Shown here piece by piece: positions 1-8,690 of a stretch of 64,000 nt of DNA (its first letter is position 1; each line of letters starts with the position of its first letter). The DNA is taken from the NCBI GenBank assembly GCA_018402445.1, contig JAGYIT010000017.1:310001-374000 (forward strand). The letters run 5' to 3'. The notes under the pieces were generated by a model that did not search any database, was not told where the DNA came from, and saw nothing but the letters and a program-made list of their open reading frames with translations. A program made the translations under genes and the position numbers. The DNA is from Akkermansiaceae bacterium (GTDB taxonomy: Bacteria; Verrucomicrobiota; Verrucomicrobiia; Verrucomicrobiales; Akkermansiaceae).

Positions 1-1326
1 GATCCCAGAAATGGGCGTGGGAAACATCGATGACGACCTTGGCGAGGGCTTCCTTGAAATCGAAGGCGTTGGTGAAATCCCCGGCGGATGCGAAGAAGAC
101 CTGGCCGCGCACCTCGTAGATGCGGGTCTCGCCCTCCAGGCGGCTGGTGACGCGGATGATCTGCGCGACCTTGCGGGCGAAGAACAGAGCGCTGAGCAGC
201 ACTCCGACGAGGACGCCGATGGCGAGGTTGTGCGTGGCGACTACGGTGATCACCGTGGCGAGCATCACCGTGCTGGTGGTCTTCGGGTGGACGGCGAGGT
301 TTTTCAGCGAAGCCCACGAGAAGGTGCCGATCGACACCATGAACATCACCGCGACGAGCGCCGCCATGGGGATCTGGCTCACCCATTTTCCGAGAACCAG
401 GATCATGATCAGCAGGAAAACGCCCGCCGCGAGCGTGGAAAGCCGGGTGCGCCCGCCGGATTTCACGTTGATGATGGACTGGCCGATCATCGCGCAACCG
501 GCCATGCCACCGAAGAGTCCTGCGATGAAATTCGCGATGCCCTGGCCGCGGCATTCCTTGTTCTTGTCGCTTTTCGTGTCGGTGAGTTCATCGACGATCT
601 GCGCGGTCATCAGGGACTCCAGCAGGCCGACGACCGCGAGGCTGATCGAGTAGGGCAGGATGATGGCGAGGGTCTTGAAATCGAGCGGCACCTCGGGCCA
701 GAGGAACATCGGCAGCGAAGTGGGCAGCTTGCCGAGATCGCCCACGGTGCGGACATCGAGGTTGAGGAAAACCGCGACGAGCGTCAGGCCGATGATGCAG
801 ACCAACGGAGAGGGGACGGCCTTGGTGACGCGGGGCAGCAGGTAGATGATGCCGAGGCCGGCGGCGACCATCGCGTAGGTGATCCAGGTCACCCCGCCGA
901 GCGCGAGGTTCAGCTCCGGGAGCTGGGCCAGGAAAATCAGGATCGCCAGGGCGTTGACGAAGCCGGTCATCACGGATTTCGAGACGAAACGCATCACCAC
1001 TCCGACCTTGCAGACGCCGAAGAGAAACTGGATCACGCCGGTGAGCAGCGTGGCGGCGAGGAGATATTGGAGGCCGTGATCGCGGACGAGCGTGACCATG
1101 AGCAGCGCCATGGCTCCGGTGGCGGCGGAGATCATGCCCGGCCTGCCGCCCACGAAGGCGATGACCACCGCGATGCAGAACGAGGCATAGAGGCCGACGG
1201 CGGGATCCACCCCGCGATGATCGAGAACGCGATGGCCTCCGGGATCAGGGCGAGGGCGACGACGATTCCGGCGAGAAGGTCGGCGCGGACATTGGAGAAC
1301 CAGGAGGCGGGCAGACGGGAAAACAT
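1..1326 (-). pseudogene. SulP-family anion transporter, frameshifted, 3' end cut by window edge
   Basis: Inner-membrane anion permease, probably for sulfate or bicarbonate. Reading on the minus strand from ATG 1326 gives a typical SulP opening ([20 protein letters not shown]). After the residues FSIIAG the frame is lost at a C run on the plus strand (1210-1213, four C). One extra C would restore the family sequence [11 protein letters not shown] and then an open frame through the membrane segments to the window edge. The last residues visible ([19 protein letters not shown], then DVSHAHFWD) are the start of a C-terminal STAS domain. The frameshift is seen directly; whether it is decay or a sequencing error cannot be decided here. 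Family assignment is firm, substrate is not. Confidence 0.85.
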
Positions 1327-1444
1327 GGCGGTGAAATCGGGAAAAGGCGCGCAGACTTGGGGACATGCCGGGAAAGGGCAAGTAGTTTTCCCCTGGGGGG
1401 ACTTGTAAGCTTGAATCCCGGCATCGGCCTGCCATGTTGAAACC

Positions 1445-1630
1445 ATGTCCACGAAAGAACTCGCGATGGAGACGATACGCGGCCTTCCCGAAGACGCCTC
1501 GTGGGAGCAGATCGAGGAGCGCATCCATTTCCTGGCCGCCATCGAGGCCGCCCGCGAGGAGGTGAAAACCGGCAAAGTAGTCCCCCACGCCGAGGTCTCC
1601 GACCTTCTCCAATCATGGATTTCAGGATAA
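1445..1630 (+). CDS. Antitoxin of a RelBE/ParDE-type module
   Basis: A 61-residue acidic protein beginning [20 protein letters not shown]. It contains the helical pattern [20 protein letters not shown] typical of short antitoxins that pair with RelE/ParE toxins. Its 3' end overlaps the next gene by 16 bases, the usual arrangement for translational coupling in type II modules. It would bind and neutralise the toxin and probably repress the shared promoter. The role is inferred from size and neighbour; no experimentally named family was recognised. Confidence 0.75.
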   Translation: MSTKELAMETIRGLPEDASWEQIEERIHFLAAIEAAREEVKTGKVVPHAEVSDLLQSWISG

Positions 1631-1914
1631 TCTGGTCTGAAATCGCGTTGCGGGATCTCCGGGACATCGTCCGGTATGTCGCCCGTGATGATCCGAAAAC
1701 GGCGGAACGATTCGGTAACCTCATCATTTCCAAGATATTGAACCTCGGCACGTTTCCACGGATCGGTCGGATTGTTCCCGAGTTTCGCGAGGATCGGCTT
1801 CGTGAAATCATCCTTACCCCTTATCGGATCGTGTATGAGATCGACGACAACAACTCGACCCTGGCGGTGCTGAGGGTTTGGCATGGCGCGCGCGGAAGTG
1901 TGCAACTGCCATGA
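1615..1914 (+). CDS. RelE/ParE-superfamily toxin
   Basis: A 99-residue protein from ATG 1615 ([20 protein letters not shown]). It has the RelE/ParE fold signature: an N-terminal strand, a helix with [14 protein letters not shown], a central segment [10 protein letters not shown], and a final strand pair with [16 protein letters not shown] followed by VLRVWHGAR. The ending RVWHGAR resembles plasmid-stabilisation toxins. An upstream in-frame start at 1501 would make an odd Arg/Gly/Pro-rich leader that is the shadow of the antitoxin, so 1615 is preferred. Whether it cleaves mRNA or targets gyrase cannot be told. Confidence 0.82.
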   Translation: MDFRIIWSEIALRDLRDIVRYVARDDPKTAERFGNLIISKILNLGTFPRIGRIVPEFREDRLREIILTPYRIVYEIDDNNSTLAVLRVWHGARGSVQLP

Positions 1915-1971
1915 TCCACGGGAAGCTTTCCCTTGCCATCCTGCCCGCCACCCCACGAAACTCCGCTCGCA

Positions 1972-3255
1972 ATGCTGGATATCAAGGTCATACGGGAACA
2001 GGCGGAAGAGGTGAAGGCGCGGCTCAAGGCGCGCGGCGGGGATCATTGGAAACTGATCGACGAGGTGCTGGCCTGCGATGAGGGGCGGCGCGCGGCGGAG
2101 ACCGCAAAGCAGGAACTCCAGAACAAGCGCAAGACGATCTCGAAGCAGATCGGCATGATGAAGGCGAAGGGCGAGGACAGCTCGGCCATCGAGGCGGAGG
2201 TGCGCGGCATCAACGACGAGATTTCCAAGCACGACACCGAAGCCGAGGCCGCCTCCGCGCAGCAGACCGACCTCCTTCTCAACATCCCCAACCTCCCCCA
2301 CCCGGAATGCCCGCTGGGCGACTGCGAGGAGGCGAACCCCGTCGTCCGCGAGTGGGGCACGAAACCGGAAATCGCCGAGCCGAAGGATCACGTGGAACTC
2401 GCCGCGAAACACGGCTTGATCTCTTGGGACGACGCGATCCGCATCGCCGGATCGGGCTTCGCGGTGTATCGCGGCAAGGGCGCAAAACTGGAGCGGGCGT
2501 TGATCCAATTCCTGTTAGATACGCAGACGGAGAACGGCTACGAGGAGGTGAACGTGCCGCACCTCGTGCTGCGCGAGTGCATGGAGGGCACCGGGCAGTT
2601 GCCGAAATTCGAGGACGACATGTATGGCACAGAGCCTTCGGAAAACGACGGCCGCAACACCCTTTTCCTCGCCCCCACCGCCGAGGTGCCGGTGACGAAC
2701 CTTTACCGCGATACCATCGTCGCCGAAGCCGACCTTCCGATCAAACTCGTGGCCTACACGCCGTGCTTCCGCCGCGAGGCCGGCTCGGCGGGCCGCGACA
2801 ACAAGGGCATCATCCGCATGCACCAGTTCGACAAGGTGGAACTCGTGCAAGTGGTCGATCCGGAAACGGGCTTCCAGGTGCTGGAGGAGCTGACCGCCCA
2901 CGCGGAGAGCATCCTGCAAAAACTCGGGCTGCATTACCGGGTGATCGAGCTTTGCACTGGCGATGTCGGGCAATCCTCGGCAAAGACCTACGACATCGAG
3001 GTCTGGGCGCCCGGCCACGGGAAATACCTGGAGGTGTCGAGCTGCTCGTGCTTCGGCGATTACCAGGCGCGGCGGATGAAGCTGCGTTTCAAGGACAAGG
3101 AAGGCAAAAACCGCTTCCCCCACACCCTGAACGGCTCCGGCACCGCCCTGCCAAGGCTCTACGTGGCGTTGTTGGAACAATGCCAACAAGCCGATGGCAC
3201 CATCAAAATCCCCGCCGCGCTCGTCCCCTACTTCGGATCGGAAAGCATCTCATGA
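1972..3255 (+). CDS. serS: Serine--tRNA ligase
   Basis: Class II aminoacyl-tRNA synthetase that charges tRNA-Ser in the cytoplasm; 427 aa, normal length. The N-terminal long coiled-coil arm is visible at about residues 1-105. Motif 2 reads [15 protein letters not shown] followed by [12 protein letters not shown], and motif 3 lies in [17 protein letters not shown]. The start ATG 1972 ([18 protein letters not shown]) matches the family N-terminus; an upstream in-frame ATG at 1933 adds a Pro-rich leader that is unlikely. It overlaps the following 40-codon reading frame by four bases (ATGA). Confidence 0.97.
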   Translation: MLDIKVIREQAEEVKARLKARGGDHWKLIDEVLACDEGRRAAETAKQELQNKRKTISKQIGMMKAKGEDSSAIEAEVRGINDEISKHDTEAEAASAQQTDLLLNIPNLPHPECPLGDCEEANPVVREWGTKPEIAEPKDHVELAAKHGLISWDDAIRIAGSGFAVYRGKGAKLERALIQFLLDTQTENGYEEVNVPHLVLRECMEGTGQLPKFEDDMYGTEPSENDGRNTLFLAPTAEVPVTNLYRDTIVAEADLPIKLVAYTPCFRREAGSAGRDNKGIIRMHQFDKVELVQVVDPETGFQVLEELTAHAESILQKLGLHYRVIELCTGDVGQSSAKTYDIEVWAPGHGKYLEVSSCSCFGDYQARRMKLRFKDKEGKNRFPHTLNGSGTALPRLYVALLEQCQQADGTIKIPAALVPYFGSESIS

Positions 3256-3374
3256 AAACCCTCGCCGCCATCCTCACCATCGCCACCACTTTCGCCGAGC
3301 CCGTGCCGATGACCTTCAAGGCGACCGACGGCAGGGAAGTGCTCTACCGTTTCGCAGCTCCTAAACCCGAGTGA
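3252..3374 (+). CDS. Short secreted-type peptide, possibly a truncated hydrolase
   Basis: Forty codons starting at an ATG that overlaps the serS stop (ATGA) and ending where the next gene begins. The product has a signal-peptide-like start ([15 protein letters not shown]) and then MTFKATDGREVLYRFAAPKP. The last part looks like the first strand and proline-rich entry of a dienelactone-hydrolase-like protein, after which the gene stops. I infer either a leftover N-terminus of a deleted hydrolase gene or a small leader that couples serS to the protease gene. Low confidence in any function. Confidence 0.35.
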   Translation: MKTLAAILTIATTFAEPVPMTFKATDGREVLYRFAAPKPE

Positions 3375-4363
3375 TGCGTTTCCTGAAGTCAGAGGCCGGG
3401 GCGATCATCCTGTGGCTCGCCGCTTCGCTTTTCGTGGCGGCGCTGCTCACGCCGCATCTGTATGACGCGGGGAAAGATCTCGCCGAAAGCGCAAAGACAA
3501 GCGACTACCCGGCCGTCATCGAATCGGTCGCCGGTTCCGCCGGACGTGCGAAGATCGACCGCTACTTTTCCCGCTCCCTGCTGATCTCCGGGCTCGCGTT
3601 GCTGCCCTTGCTGATCCGCCGCGTGAAGCAACTGCCGCGCGATCCGCACGCCGATGTTTACGCCCTGCGGAAATCGCCGTGGGACACGCAGCTCGCCCAT
3701 CTCGGCGGTGGATTGGTGATCGGCGCGGCATCAGTCAGTCTATTGACCCTTATCCTCGAAATCTCTGGCGCAGCCATCCCGCGCGACACCGAACTCTCCG
3801 CCGGGAATTTTACCTCAAAAGTCCTCATGCCCGCAGTCGGAGCGGGGGTGATCGAAGAATTCGTGTTCCGCGGCCTACTGCTGGGGTTTTGGTTGCGAGC
3901 ATGTTCGTTGCAGACGGCGTGGATCGGCAGTTCAGTGATGTTTTCCTTCATCCATTTCCTCAGCCCGCCGGATGGGATGGTCATCGTGGATCCCCGCGCC
4001 TGGCACACCGGGTTCGAAATCCTAGGCGGTACCCTCGGCCATTTCACCGACCCCGCGTTTTTCGTGACTGAGTTCGCCACGCTCACCCTGCTCGGCCTGA
4101 TCCTCGCGTGGTGCCGCATCCGCACCTTTTCGCTGTGGCTGCCCATTGGCCTTCACGTCGGGCTCGTGTTTGCGCTGAAGACCTTTTCTATGGCACGCAG
4201 CTTGGATCCCGAATCACCGCTGCGCCCATGGTTCATCGGTAACGACTTGAAGTCCGGCATTCTTCCCCTCACGACCCTCGCGGTCTGCTTCGCGCTGTGT
4301 AAGATCGTCGTTCGTCTATTCCCGCCCGCCGATATTGAAACATCCGCGCCCGAACAGGCGTAA
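3374..4363 (+). CDS. CPBP-family intramembrane metalloprotease (CAAX prenyl protease-like)
   Basis: A 329-residue polytopic membrane protein. The C-terminal half carries the three motifs of the Abi/CPBP family: EEFVFRGL (EExxxR), FSFIHFL (FxxxH), and a third His in GLHVGLVFAL, which together coordinate a catalytic metal within the membrane. The N-terminal part has one transmembrane helix (about residues 8-30) and a loop region. ATG 3374 is chosen over the GTG three bases upstream. It follows serS and the small reading frame without a gap. Members process membrane-bound peptides or act in immunity to bacteriocins; the substrate here is unknown. Confidence 0.85.
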   Translation: MRFLKSEAGAIILWLAASLFVAALLTPHLYDAGKDLAESAKTSDYPAVIESVAGSAGRAKIDRYFSRSLLISGLALLPLLIRRVKQLPRDPHADVYALRKSPWDTQLAHLGGGLVIGAASVSLLTLILEISGAAIPRDTELSAGNFTSKVLMPAVGAGVIEEFVFRGLLLGFWLRACSLQTAWIGSSVMFSFIHFLSPPDGMVIVDPRAWHTGFEILGGTLGHFTDPAFFVTEFATLTLLGLILAWCRIRTFSLWLPIGLHVGLVFALKTFSMARSLDPESPLRPWFIGNDLKSGILPLTTLAVCFALCKIVVRLFPPADIETSAPEQA

Positions 4364-4372
4364 CCACTTGAT

Positions 4373-4939
4373 ATGAAAATCCTCACTTGCCTCCTCGCCG
4401 CCACCCTCATGTCCCACGCCGCTCCCGTAGCGATCTTCGACGGCAAATCCTTAGCCGGTTGGAAAACGGTCGGCGCGGATGTCTGGACGGCGGCCGATGG
4501 CGTGCTGACCGGCACCAGCAACGAGAAGAAGCAGGGTTCCATTCTCTGGACGGAAAAGGAATACACGGACTTCGTTGTCTCCTGCGAATTCAGGTTCGAA
4601 GGCAAGATCGACTCCGGCGTTTTCCTTCGCCATGAAAAGGATCAGATCCAGATCGGCATTTCCGGATCGCTGAAGCGGGACATGACCGCCTCGCCTTTCA
4701 TCCCAGGAAAAGGCTATCCCGTGGAGGCGAAGGGTGTCGCGGAGTTGCTCAAAGAAGGTGAGTGGAATATCATGAAAATCACCGCGAAAGGCCCAGTCTA
4801 TACCGTCGAGCTGAACGGCAAGGAAGTGATGACCTACACCTCCGACTCCGCGAAGGACAAGGGTCCCATCGGCCTGCAGATGCACGCCGGCGTGGCGATG
4901 AAAATCGATTTCCGCGCGATCGCTGTTGAGTCAGAGTAA
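4373..4939 (+). CDS. Secreted DUF1080 (3-keto-disaccharide hydrolase-type) protein
   Basis: A 188-residue exported protein with a signal peptide (MKILTCLLAATLMSHAAP). The mature part is a single concanavalin-like beta-sandwich of the DUF1080 family: FDGKSLAGWK near the start, then GSILWTEKEYTDF, GVFLRH, WNIMKITAKG, and GPIGLQMHAG near the end. The family is strongly expanded in Verrucomicrobia and Planctomycetes and has been linked to carbohydrate hydrolysis. It starts 9 bases after the protease gene, so probably shares a transcript, but no functional link is obvious. Confidence 0.85.
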   Translation: MKILTCLLAATLMSHAAPVAIFDGKSLAGWKTVGADVWTAADGVLTGTSNEKKQGSILWTEKEYTDFVVSCEFRFEGKIDSGVFLRHEKDQIQIGISGSLKRDMTASPFIPGKGYPVEAKGVAELLKEGEWNIMKITAKGPVYTVELNGKEVMTYTSDSAKDKGPIGLQMHAGVAMKIDFRAIAVESE

Positions 4940-4966
4940 ACACTTACGATCAGAGATCGGAGGGCT

Positions 4967-5173
4967 TCAAATCCGTGTGCTTTTGGAGAACACTTCATCG
5001 ATTTCAGGGGATTCCTCACCTGCTTCAATACGGTCGGCAAGAACGCGCAAGACAAGCGCCTCTACCTTCGCCACCGCCTCCTTGGCGGTTTTTCCGTAAG
5101 CCATGGCTCCCGGTATGGCGGGCACTTCCGCGACGAACCGACCGTCATCCTCGGTTTCCACTTCGATCATCAT
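4967..5173 (-). CDS. HicB-like (UPF0150) antitoxin without an adjacent HicA
   Basis: A 68-residue protein starting MMIEVETEDDGRFVAEVPAI. The pattern ..V...DDGRFVAEVPAIPGAMAYGKTAKEAV..VEAL is the partially degraded RNase H-like fold of HicB antitoxins. ATG 5173 is preferred over an in-frame TTG at 5185. No HicA-like reading frame is visible within about 250 bases on either side, so it is an orphan, perhaps a retained regulator or the remains of a module. The two complete hicBA pairs elsewhere in this window are of a different, shorter subtype. Confidence 0.7.
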   Translation of the reverse strand: MMIEVETEDDGRFVAEVPAIPGAMAYGKTAKEAVAKVEALVLRVLADRIEAGEESPEIDEVFSKSTRI

Positions 5174-5224
5174 AGGCGGAAGCAACCAGAGAAATAGCTG
5201 GACTTGAACAAGGAAGAGGATCTC

Positions 5225-5956
5225 TCACCCCCGCATCACCGTAAGCACGGCGATCCTCCCCGCGCCCGCTTTGCGCAACACTTTCGCGCACTCGTCCACG
5301 GTGGATCCGGTGGTGAAAACATCATCCACCAGGAGATAACCGGGCGGTGGTGTCTCCGGGAACGGCTCACGCAGCGTGAACGCGCCCCGCAGGTTTTCCA
5401 TCCGCTGCTTCCTGCTAAGGCGGGTCTGCGTTTCCGTGCGCCGCACCCGTTTCAGCAGGCGCGATACCGGCAGCCCGGTCTCGATGGCGATGGATCGCGC
5501 GATCTCCTCCGCCTGGTTGAACTGCCGCTCCATCTGCCGCGAGCGGTGCAGCGGCACGGGCACGAGCGGCCATTTCTCCTCCAGCGCCACCTCCAGCCGA
5601 CGGTCGGCGAACGCTCGGCAAGCCAGCCTTCCCAACTCCGCGCCGAGATGGATTTCGCAGCCGTATTTCAGGCGGTGGATGAGTTCCAGAGTCGAGTCAG
5701 AGCGATCCATCGCGGCTCGTGCGAACTCGAAGTGGAACGAGATCTCCTTACAGTTCGGGCAGTCGAAAGGGCCGTCGATGAGCCCCTGGAAATGCTCGCC
5801 GCAGACATCGCAGAACGGCGGCGCGATGCGCGGCAGGCGTTCCGCGCAAGGTTCGCAGAGTGCCTTGCTGCCGGAAAGCCCCAGCCCGCAGATCTCGCAG
5901 ATCGGCGGGTAGAGCCAGTCGAGGCCGTCACTCGCCTGTTTGTTCAATACTTTCAT
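5225..5956 (-). CDS. comF: ComF family protein (phosphoribosyltransferase-like)
   Basis: A 243-residue protein of the ComF/GntX family, related to the machinery for DNA uptake and nucleotide salvage. The N-terminal zinc-ribbon part has CEICGLGLSGSKALCEPC followed by CDVCG and CPNC. The C-terminal phosphoribosyltransferase domain has the PRPP-binding motif LLVDDVFTTGST. Conserved family blocks include LIHRLKYG, PVPLHRSRQMERQFNQAE and RVRRTETQTRLSRKQRMEN. Length is normal. The start overlaps the stop of the preceding 83-codon gene (ATGA), which suggests translational coupling. Confidence 0.93.
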   Translation of the reverse strand: MKVLNKQASDGLDWLYPPICEICGLGLSGSKALCEPCAERLPRIAPPFCDVCGEHFQGLIDGPFDCPNCKEISFHFEFARAAMDRSDSTLELIHRLKYGCEIHLGAELGRLACRAFADRRLEVALEEKWPLVPVPLHRSRQMERQFNQAEEIARSIAIETGLPVSRLLKRVRRTETQTRLSRKQRMENLRGAFTLREPFPETPPPGYLLVDDVFTTGSTVDECAKVLRKAGAGRIAVLTVMRG

Positions 5957-6204
5957 AGCTCTTGGTAATCAAATCCACGAAGCCGCCCTCCGCTCAACGC
6001 CGTGATCTTCTCCACCTCACCGTTGAAATCCTTGGTTGCGAAAATTTCGAAGAGCGCCTTGTCGATGTTGAATGCGACCAGCGTGAGCCCCCGCCCGATC
6101 ACCAAAGAGCCGAACGTCCAGAGCCAGATCTTGATCACATCACCGAACGCCGAAACCTGCACAGCTGGGTTTTGATACAAGTGGCTGGCTTTTCCAAGCT
6201 GCAA
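5953..6204 (-). CDS. Hypothetical small membrane protein coupled to comF
   Basis: An 83-residue reading frame that ends in an ATGA overlap with comF and begins a few bases after the permease stop. A hydrophobic stretch (IKIWLWTFGSLVIGRGLTLV, about residues 24-43) could be a membrane helix; the C-terminal half is charged (FATKDFNGEVEKITALSGGRL). I recognise no family. The tight packing on both sides and the start/stop overlap are the reasons to accept it as a gene. The true start could lie a little further inside. Confidence 0.5.
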   Translation of the reverse strand: MQLGKASHLYQNPAVQVSAFGDVIKIWLWTFGSLVIGRGLTLVAFNIDKALFEIFATKDFNGEVEKITALSGGRLRGFDYQEL

Positions 6205-6208
6205 ACTC

Positions 6209-7156
6209 TCAATCCTTCGATGATTTCGGGTCGAGGGCGTCGCGGAGGCCGTCGCCGAGGAAGTTCAGGGCAAAGAGGGTGCTGGCGAAAAACACGGAGG
6301 GGAAAAGCAGCGGGTAGGGAGTGACCTCCATGCGGTCCGCACCCTCCTTGATGAGGATGCCCCACGAGGAGTTCGGCGGTTTTACCCCGAGGCCGAGGAA
6401 GGACAGCACGCTTTCCAATAGCATGATCCCGGGCACGGCGAGGGTGGTGTAGATGATGATGGGGCCGATCACGTTCGGCAGGATGTGGCGGAAGAGGATG
6501 CGGAAACGGCTCAGCCCCAGCGAGATCGCGGCCTCCACGAACTCCAGATTTTTCACGCTCAGCACCTGCGCGCGGACAATCCGTGCGATGGTCAGCCAGC
6601 CGATCGCGCCGATCGCGATGAATAGCGGGATCAGGGTGGTGATAGGGGCCACGCGGTCGCGCTCCCAGCCGGTTGTTTCGATGATCCAGGTGGTGAAATC
6701 CGAGGACGGTTCATCGACCACCAGTGCGAAAAGAATGACGAGCACCAGGAAGGGCAGGGCGAAAAGGATATCGACGAAGCGCATCATCACCGCATCGGTC
6801 TTGCCGCCGACATAGCCGGAGATCGCGCCGTAGATGACACCGATGATCACCGCCACGCCGGTGGCGACAAAACCAACAAGCAGCGAAACCTGGCCGCCGT
6901 AGAGCACCCGCGCGAAGAGATCCCGCCCGAGCTGGTCGGTGCCGAACCAATGCTCGCCGTCGGGCGCGGCCACGGGGTTGGCGAGGTTAATCGCCGTCGG
7001 GTTTTTCACGAAGGGCAGAAAGGGTACGATGAAACACGCGATCACCACGATCAGCAGCACCGCGAGGCTCACCAGCGCGGGCTTGTTCCGGGCCAGCCGG
7101 TGCCATGCGTCTTTCCAGAGGGAGCTGCCTTGGGAGGATTTCGCTTCGTTCGCCAC
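6209..7156 (-). CDS. Oligopeptide/dipeptide ABC transporter permease, OppC/DppC type
   Basis: A 315-residue inner-membrane permease. The N-terminal OppC_N segment (AWHRLARNKPALVSLAVLLI) and the motif HWFGTDQLGRDLFARVLYG are diagnostic of the OppC/DppC subfamily. The cytoplasmic EAA loop is EAAISLGLSRFRILFRHILP, which docks on the ATPase, and the sequence ends NFLGDGLRDALDPK. Six membrane helices can be drawn. The usual partners (substrate-binding protein, OppB permease, ATPases) are not next to it: downstream are the small gene and comF, upstream is a decayed gene. They may be upstream of a deletion or elsewhere in the genome. Confidence 0.92.
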   Translation of the reverse strand: MANEAKSSQGSSLWKDAWHRLARNKPALVSLAVLLIVVIACFIVPFLPFVKNPTAINLANPVAAPDGEHWFGTDQLGRDLFARVLYGGQVSLLVGFVATGVAVIIGVIYGAISGYVGGKTDAVMMRFVDILFALPFLVLVILFALVVDEPSSDFTTWIIETTGWERDRVAPITTLIPLFIAIGAIGWLTIARIVRAQVLSVKNLEFVEAAISLGLSRFRILFRHILPNVIGPIIIYTTLAVPGIMLLESVLSFLGLGVKPPNSSWGILIKEGADRMEVTPYPLLFPSVFFASTLFALNFLGDGLRDALDPKSSKD

Positions 7157-7214
7157 GGGGGGGAAATTAGATGCCCGCGCGCGGCTTGAAGAGGTTTTTT
7201 TTTCGTCGGAGGGC

Positions 7215-7687
7215 TCACGGCGCGAGCGACACGCCCACCCGGAAGAAGCGGGGGGCGGGAATCGTGGTGGGGAAAGGAACGCGAACCGCGTCGATCTCCG
7301 CTCCGGTGGCCATTACGGTCGGCACGGCCTCGCTGACGGCCCAACCCGGAGCAAGATCTGCGCTGAACTGGACGGTGTAGATCAAGCCTTGGGCCGCGTG
7401 ATCCTTGCGGCGCGCGTGGTGTTGCCGTTGTTGTTGGTGAGGTTGTATCCGATCGAAGCGGGCGTGAAGGTGCCGCCCGCGTTGCCGGAGGAAACCAGGT
7501 CTCCGGGCGGCGTGACCGCCAGCACTCCGGGCGTGAGCATGCTGATGTTCACGGTGAAACTCCCGAGCACCGCCTCCGGGATCGCGTTTCCGAGGGTGTC
7601 CTCCACCTGGTCCGGCTCGATGGAGACTACGTAGCTTCCGTTGTGGCTGGCGGCCCAGGTTCCGCCGCCGGGAGGCGCGAAGGCTCT
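7215..7687 (-). pseudogene. Decayed C-terminal fragment of a large secreted protein
   Basis: Two out-of-frame pieces read on the minus strand. The first (about 7687-7382) encodes APPGGGTWAASHNGSYVVSI followed by EPDQVEDTLGNAIPEAV and VNISMLTPGVLAVTPPGDLV, the cadherin/Ig-like repeat type seen in very large secreted proteins of Verrucomicrobia. It stops at 7382. The second, in another frame (about 7398-7215), encodes GLIYTVQFSADLAPGW and ends ARFFRVGVSLAP-like (PRFFRVGVSLAP), the typical terminus of such proteins. No 5' part is present upstream. I interpret this as the remnant left by a deletion plus frameshift. Confidence 0.6.
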
Positions 7688-7876
7688 TGGGTTCTACCAC
7701 CCGGCCTACGACAAACAGGAAGGTCACGCGCGGTTTCGGCGAATACTCCCGCGGTTACGGCATGGTTCAATACGAAAGGACTTTTGGCAGACGGTCTATC
7801 ATGTAAGGCACGCAAATCCGGTCACGTTCATGCCCTTACCTTGCCGCGTATGTCCTTTGGGACATGGCGCACCGCC
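7688..7876. other. Intergenic remnant between decayed gene and lptB
   Basis: About 190 bases with no convincing gene on either strand. Short reading frames exist but show no family pattern. It probably contains the junction of the deletion that removed the 5' part of the decayed secreted-protein gene. Confidence 0.4.
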
Positions 7877-8656
7877 TCACATCCTGAAATCCTCGCCGAG
7901 GTAGTATTTCTTGGCGATGGGGTCGTTGACGAGCTCTTGGGAGGCGCCTTCGAGGATGACCTTGCCGTCGTGGATGAGGAAGGCGCGGTCGGTGATGGTG
8001 AGTGTTTCGCGGACGGAGTGGTCGGTGATGAGAATGGCGAGGCCGTCCTTTTCGCGGAGGTCGCGGACGATGCGCTGGATGTCCTCGACGGCGATGGGAT
8101 CGATGCCGGCGAAGGGTTCGTCGAGCATCAGCACCTTGGGGTCGGAGCAGAGCGAGCGGGCGATGGCGAGGCGGCGCTTCTCGCCGCCGGAGAGGGTGAT
8201 GGCGAGGGACTTGGATAGTTTCGTGATGCCGAAGCGGTCGAGCAGGTCGTGGGCGCGGGCTTTCTGGTCGGCGCGGGAGAGGCCGGGGCGGGTCTCGAGG
8301 ATGGCGAGCAGGTTATCGAGGACGGAGAGCTTGCGGAACACGGACTCCTCCTGCGGCAGGTAGCCGAGGCCGAGGCGGGCGCGGCGGTGCATGGGGAGTT
8401 TGGAAATGTTCTCGCTGTTGAGATGGATCGTGCCGTCCTCCGAGGGGATTAGGCCGGCGATCATGTAGAAGGAAGTGGTTTTCCCAGCGCCGTTCGGGCC
8501 GAGCAGGCCGACGATTTCCCTGGGCTGGACGGTGATGCAGACGCCATCGACCACGGCGCGCCCGCCGTAGGTTTTCCGCAAGCCCTGGGCGGAAAGGACG
8601 GCGGTTTCAGTGTTCTTGCAGGTGGAGCCGGGATCGTGCACGTGGCTAAGATTCAA
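7877..8656 (-). CDS. lptB: LPS export ABC transporter ATP-binding protein LptB
   Basis: ATPase that powers lipopolysaccharide extraction from the inner membrane with LptF/LptG. All ABC motifs are present: Walker A GPNGAGKTT, signature LSGGEKRR, Walker B KVLMLDEPFAGID, and switch His in LITDHSVRETL. LptB-specific blocks include LGLGYLPQEESVFRKLSV and the end AKKYYLGEDF. Length 259 aa includes about 20 extra N-terminal residues. The outermost start is a TTG that lies inside a dispersed GAAATTTGAA-type repeat; a GTG six codons downstream of it is an alternative. It follows the LptC/LptA-like gene by about 34 bases on the same strand. Confidence 0.93.
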   Translation of the reverse strand: MNLSHVHDPGSTCKNTETAVLSAQGLRKTYGGRAVVDGVCITVQPREIVGLLGPNGAGKTTSFYMIAGLIPSEDGTIHLNSENISKLPMHRRARLGLGYLPQEESVFRKLSVLDNLLAILETRPGLSRADQKARAHDLLDRFGITKLSKSLAITLSGGEKRRLAIARSLCSDPKVLMLDEPFAGIDPIAVEDIQRIVRDLREKDGLAILITDHSVRETLTITDRAFLIHDGKVILEGASQELVNDPIAKKYYLGEDFRM

Positions 8657-8680
8657 ATTTCAAAATTCAACTTACAAGGA
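8640..8680. repeat. Dispersed AT-rich word repeat (TTCAAATTTCAAAATTC type)
   Basis: The short gap between the LptC/LptA-like gene and lptB is filled with ATTCAAATTTCAAAATTCAA, read as GAAATTTGAA-type words on the coding strand. The same word family occurs before the DUF4340 gene and before hemW. The first possible lptB start codon (TTG) is part of it. Confidence 0.6.
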
Positions 8681-8690
8681 AGAGTCTGTT

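Noticed and set aside
11..1408. Long plus-strand reading frame rich in Asp, Glu, His and Arg
   Set aside because: It is the antisense shadow of the SulP gene; the minus strand gives a clear transporter with a STAS domain and the plus-strand composition has no family pattern.
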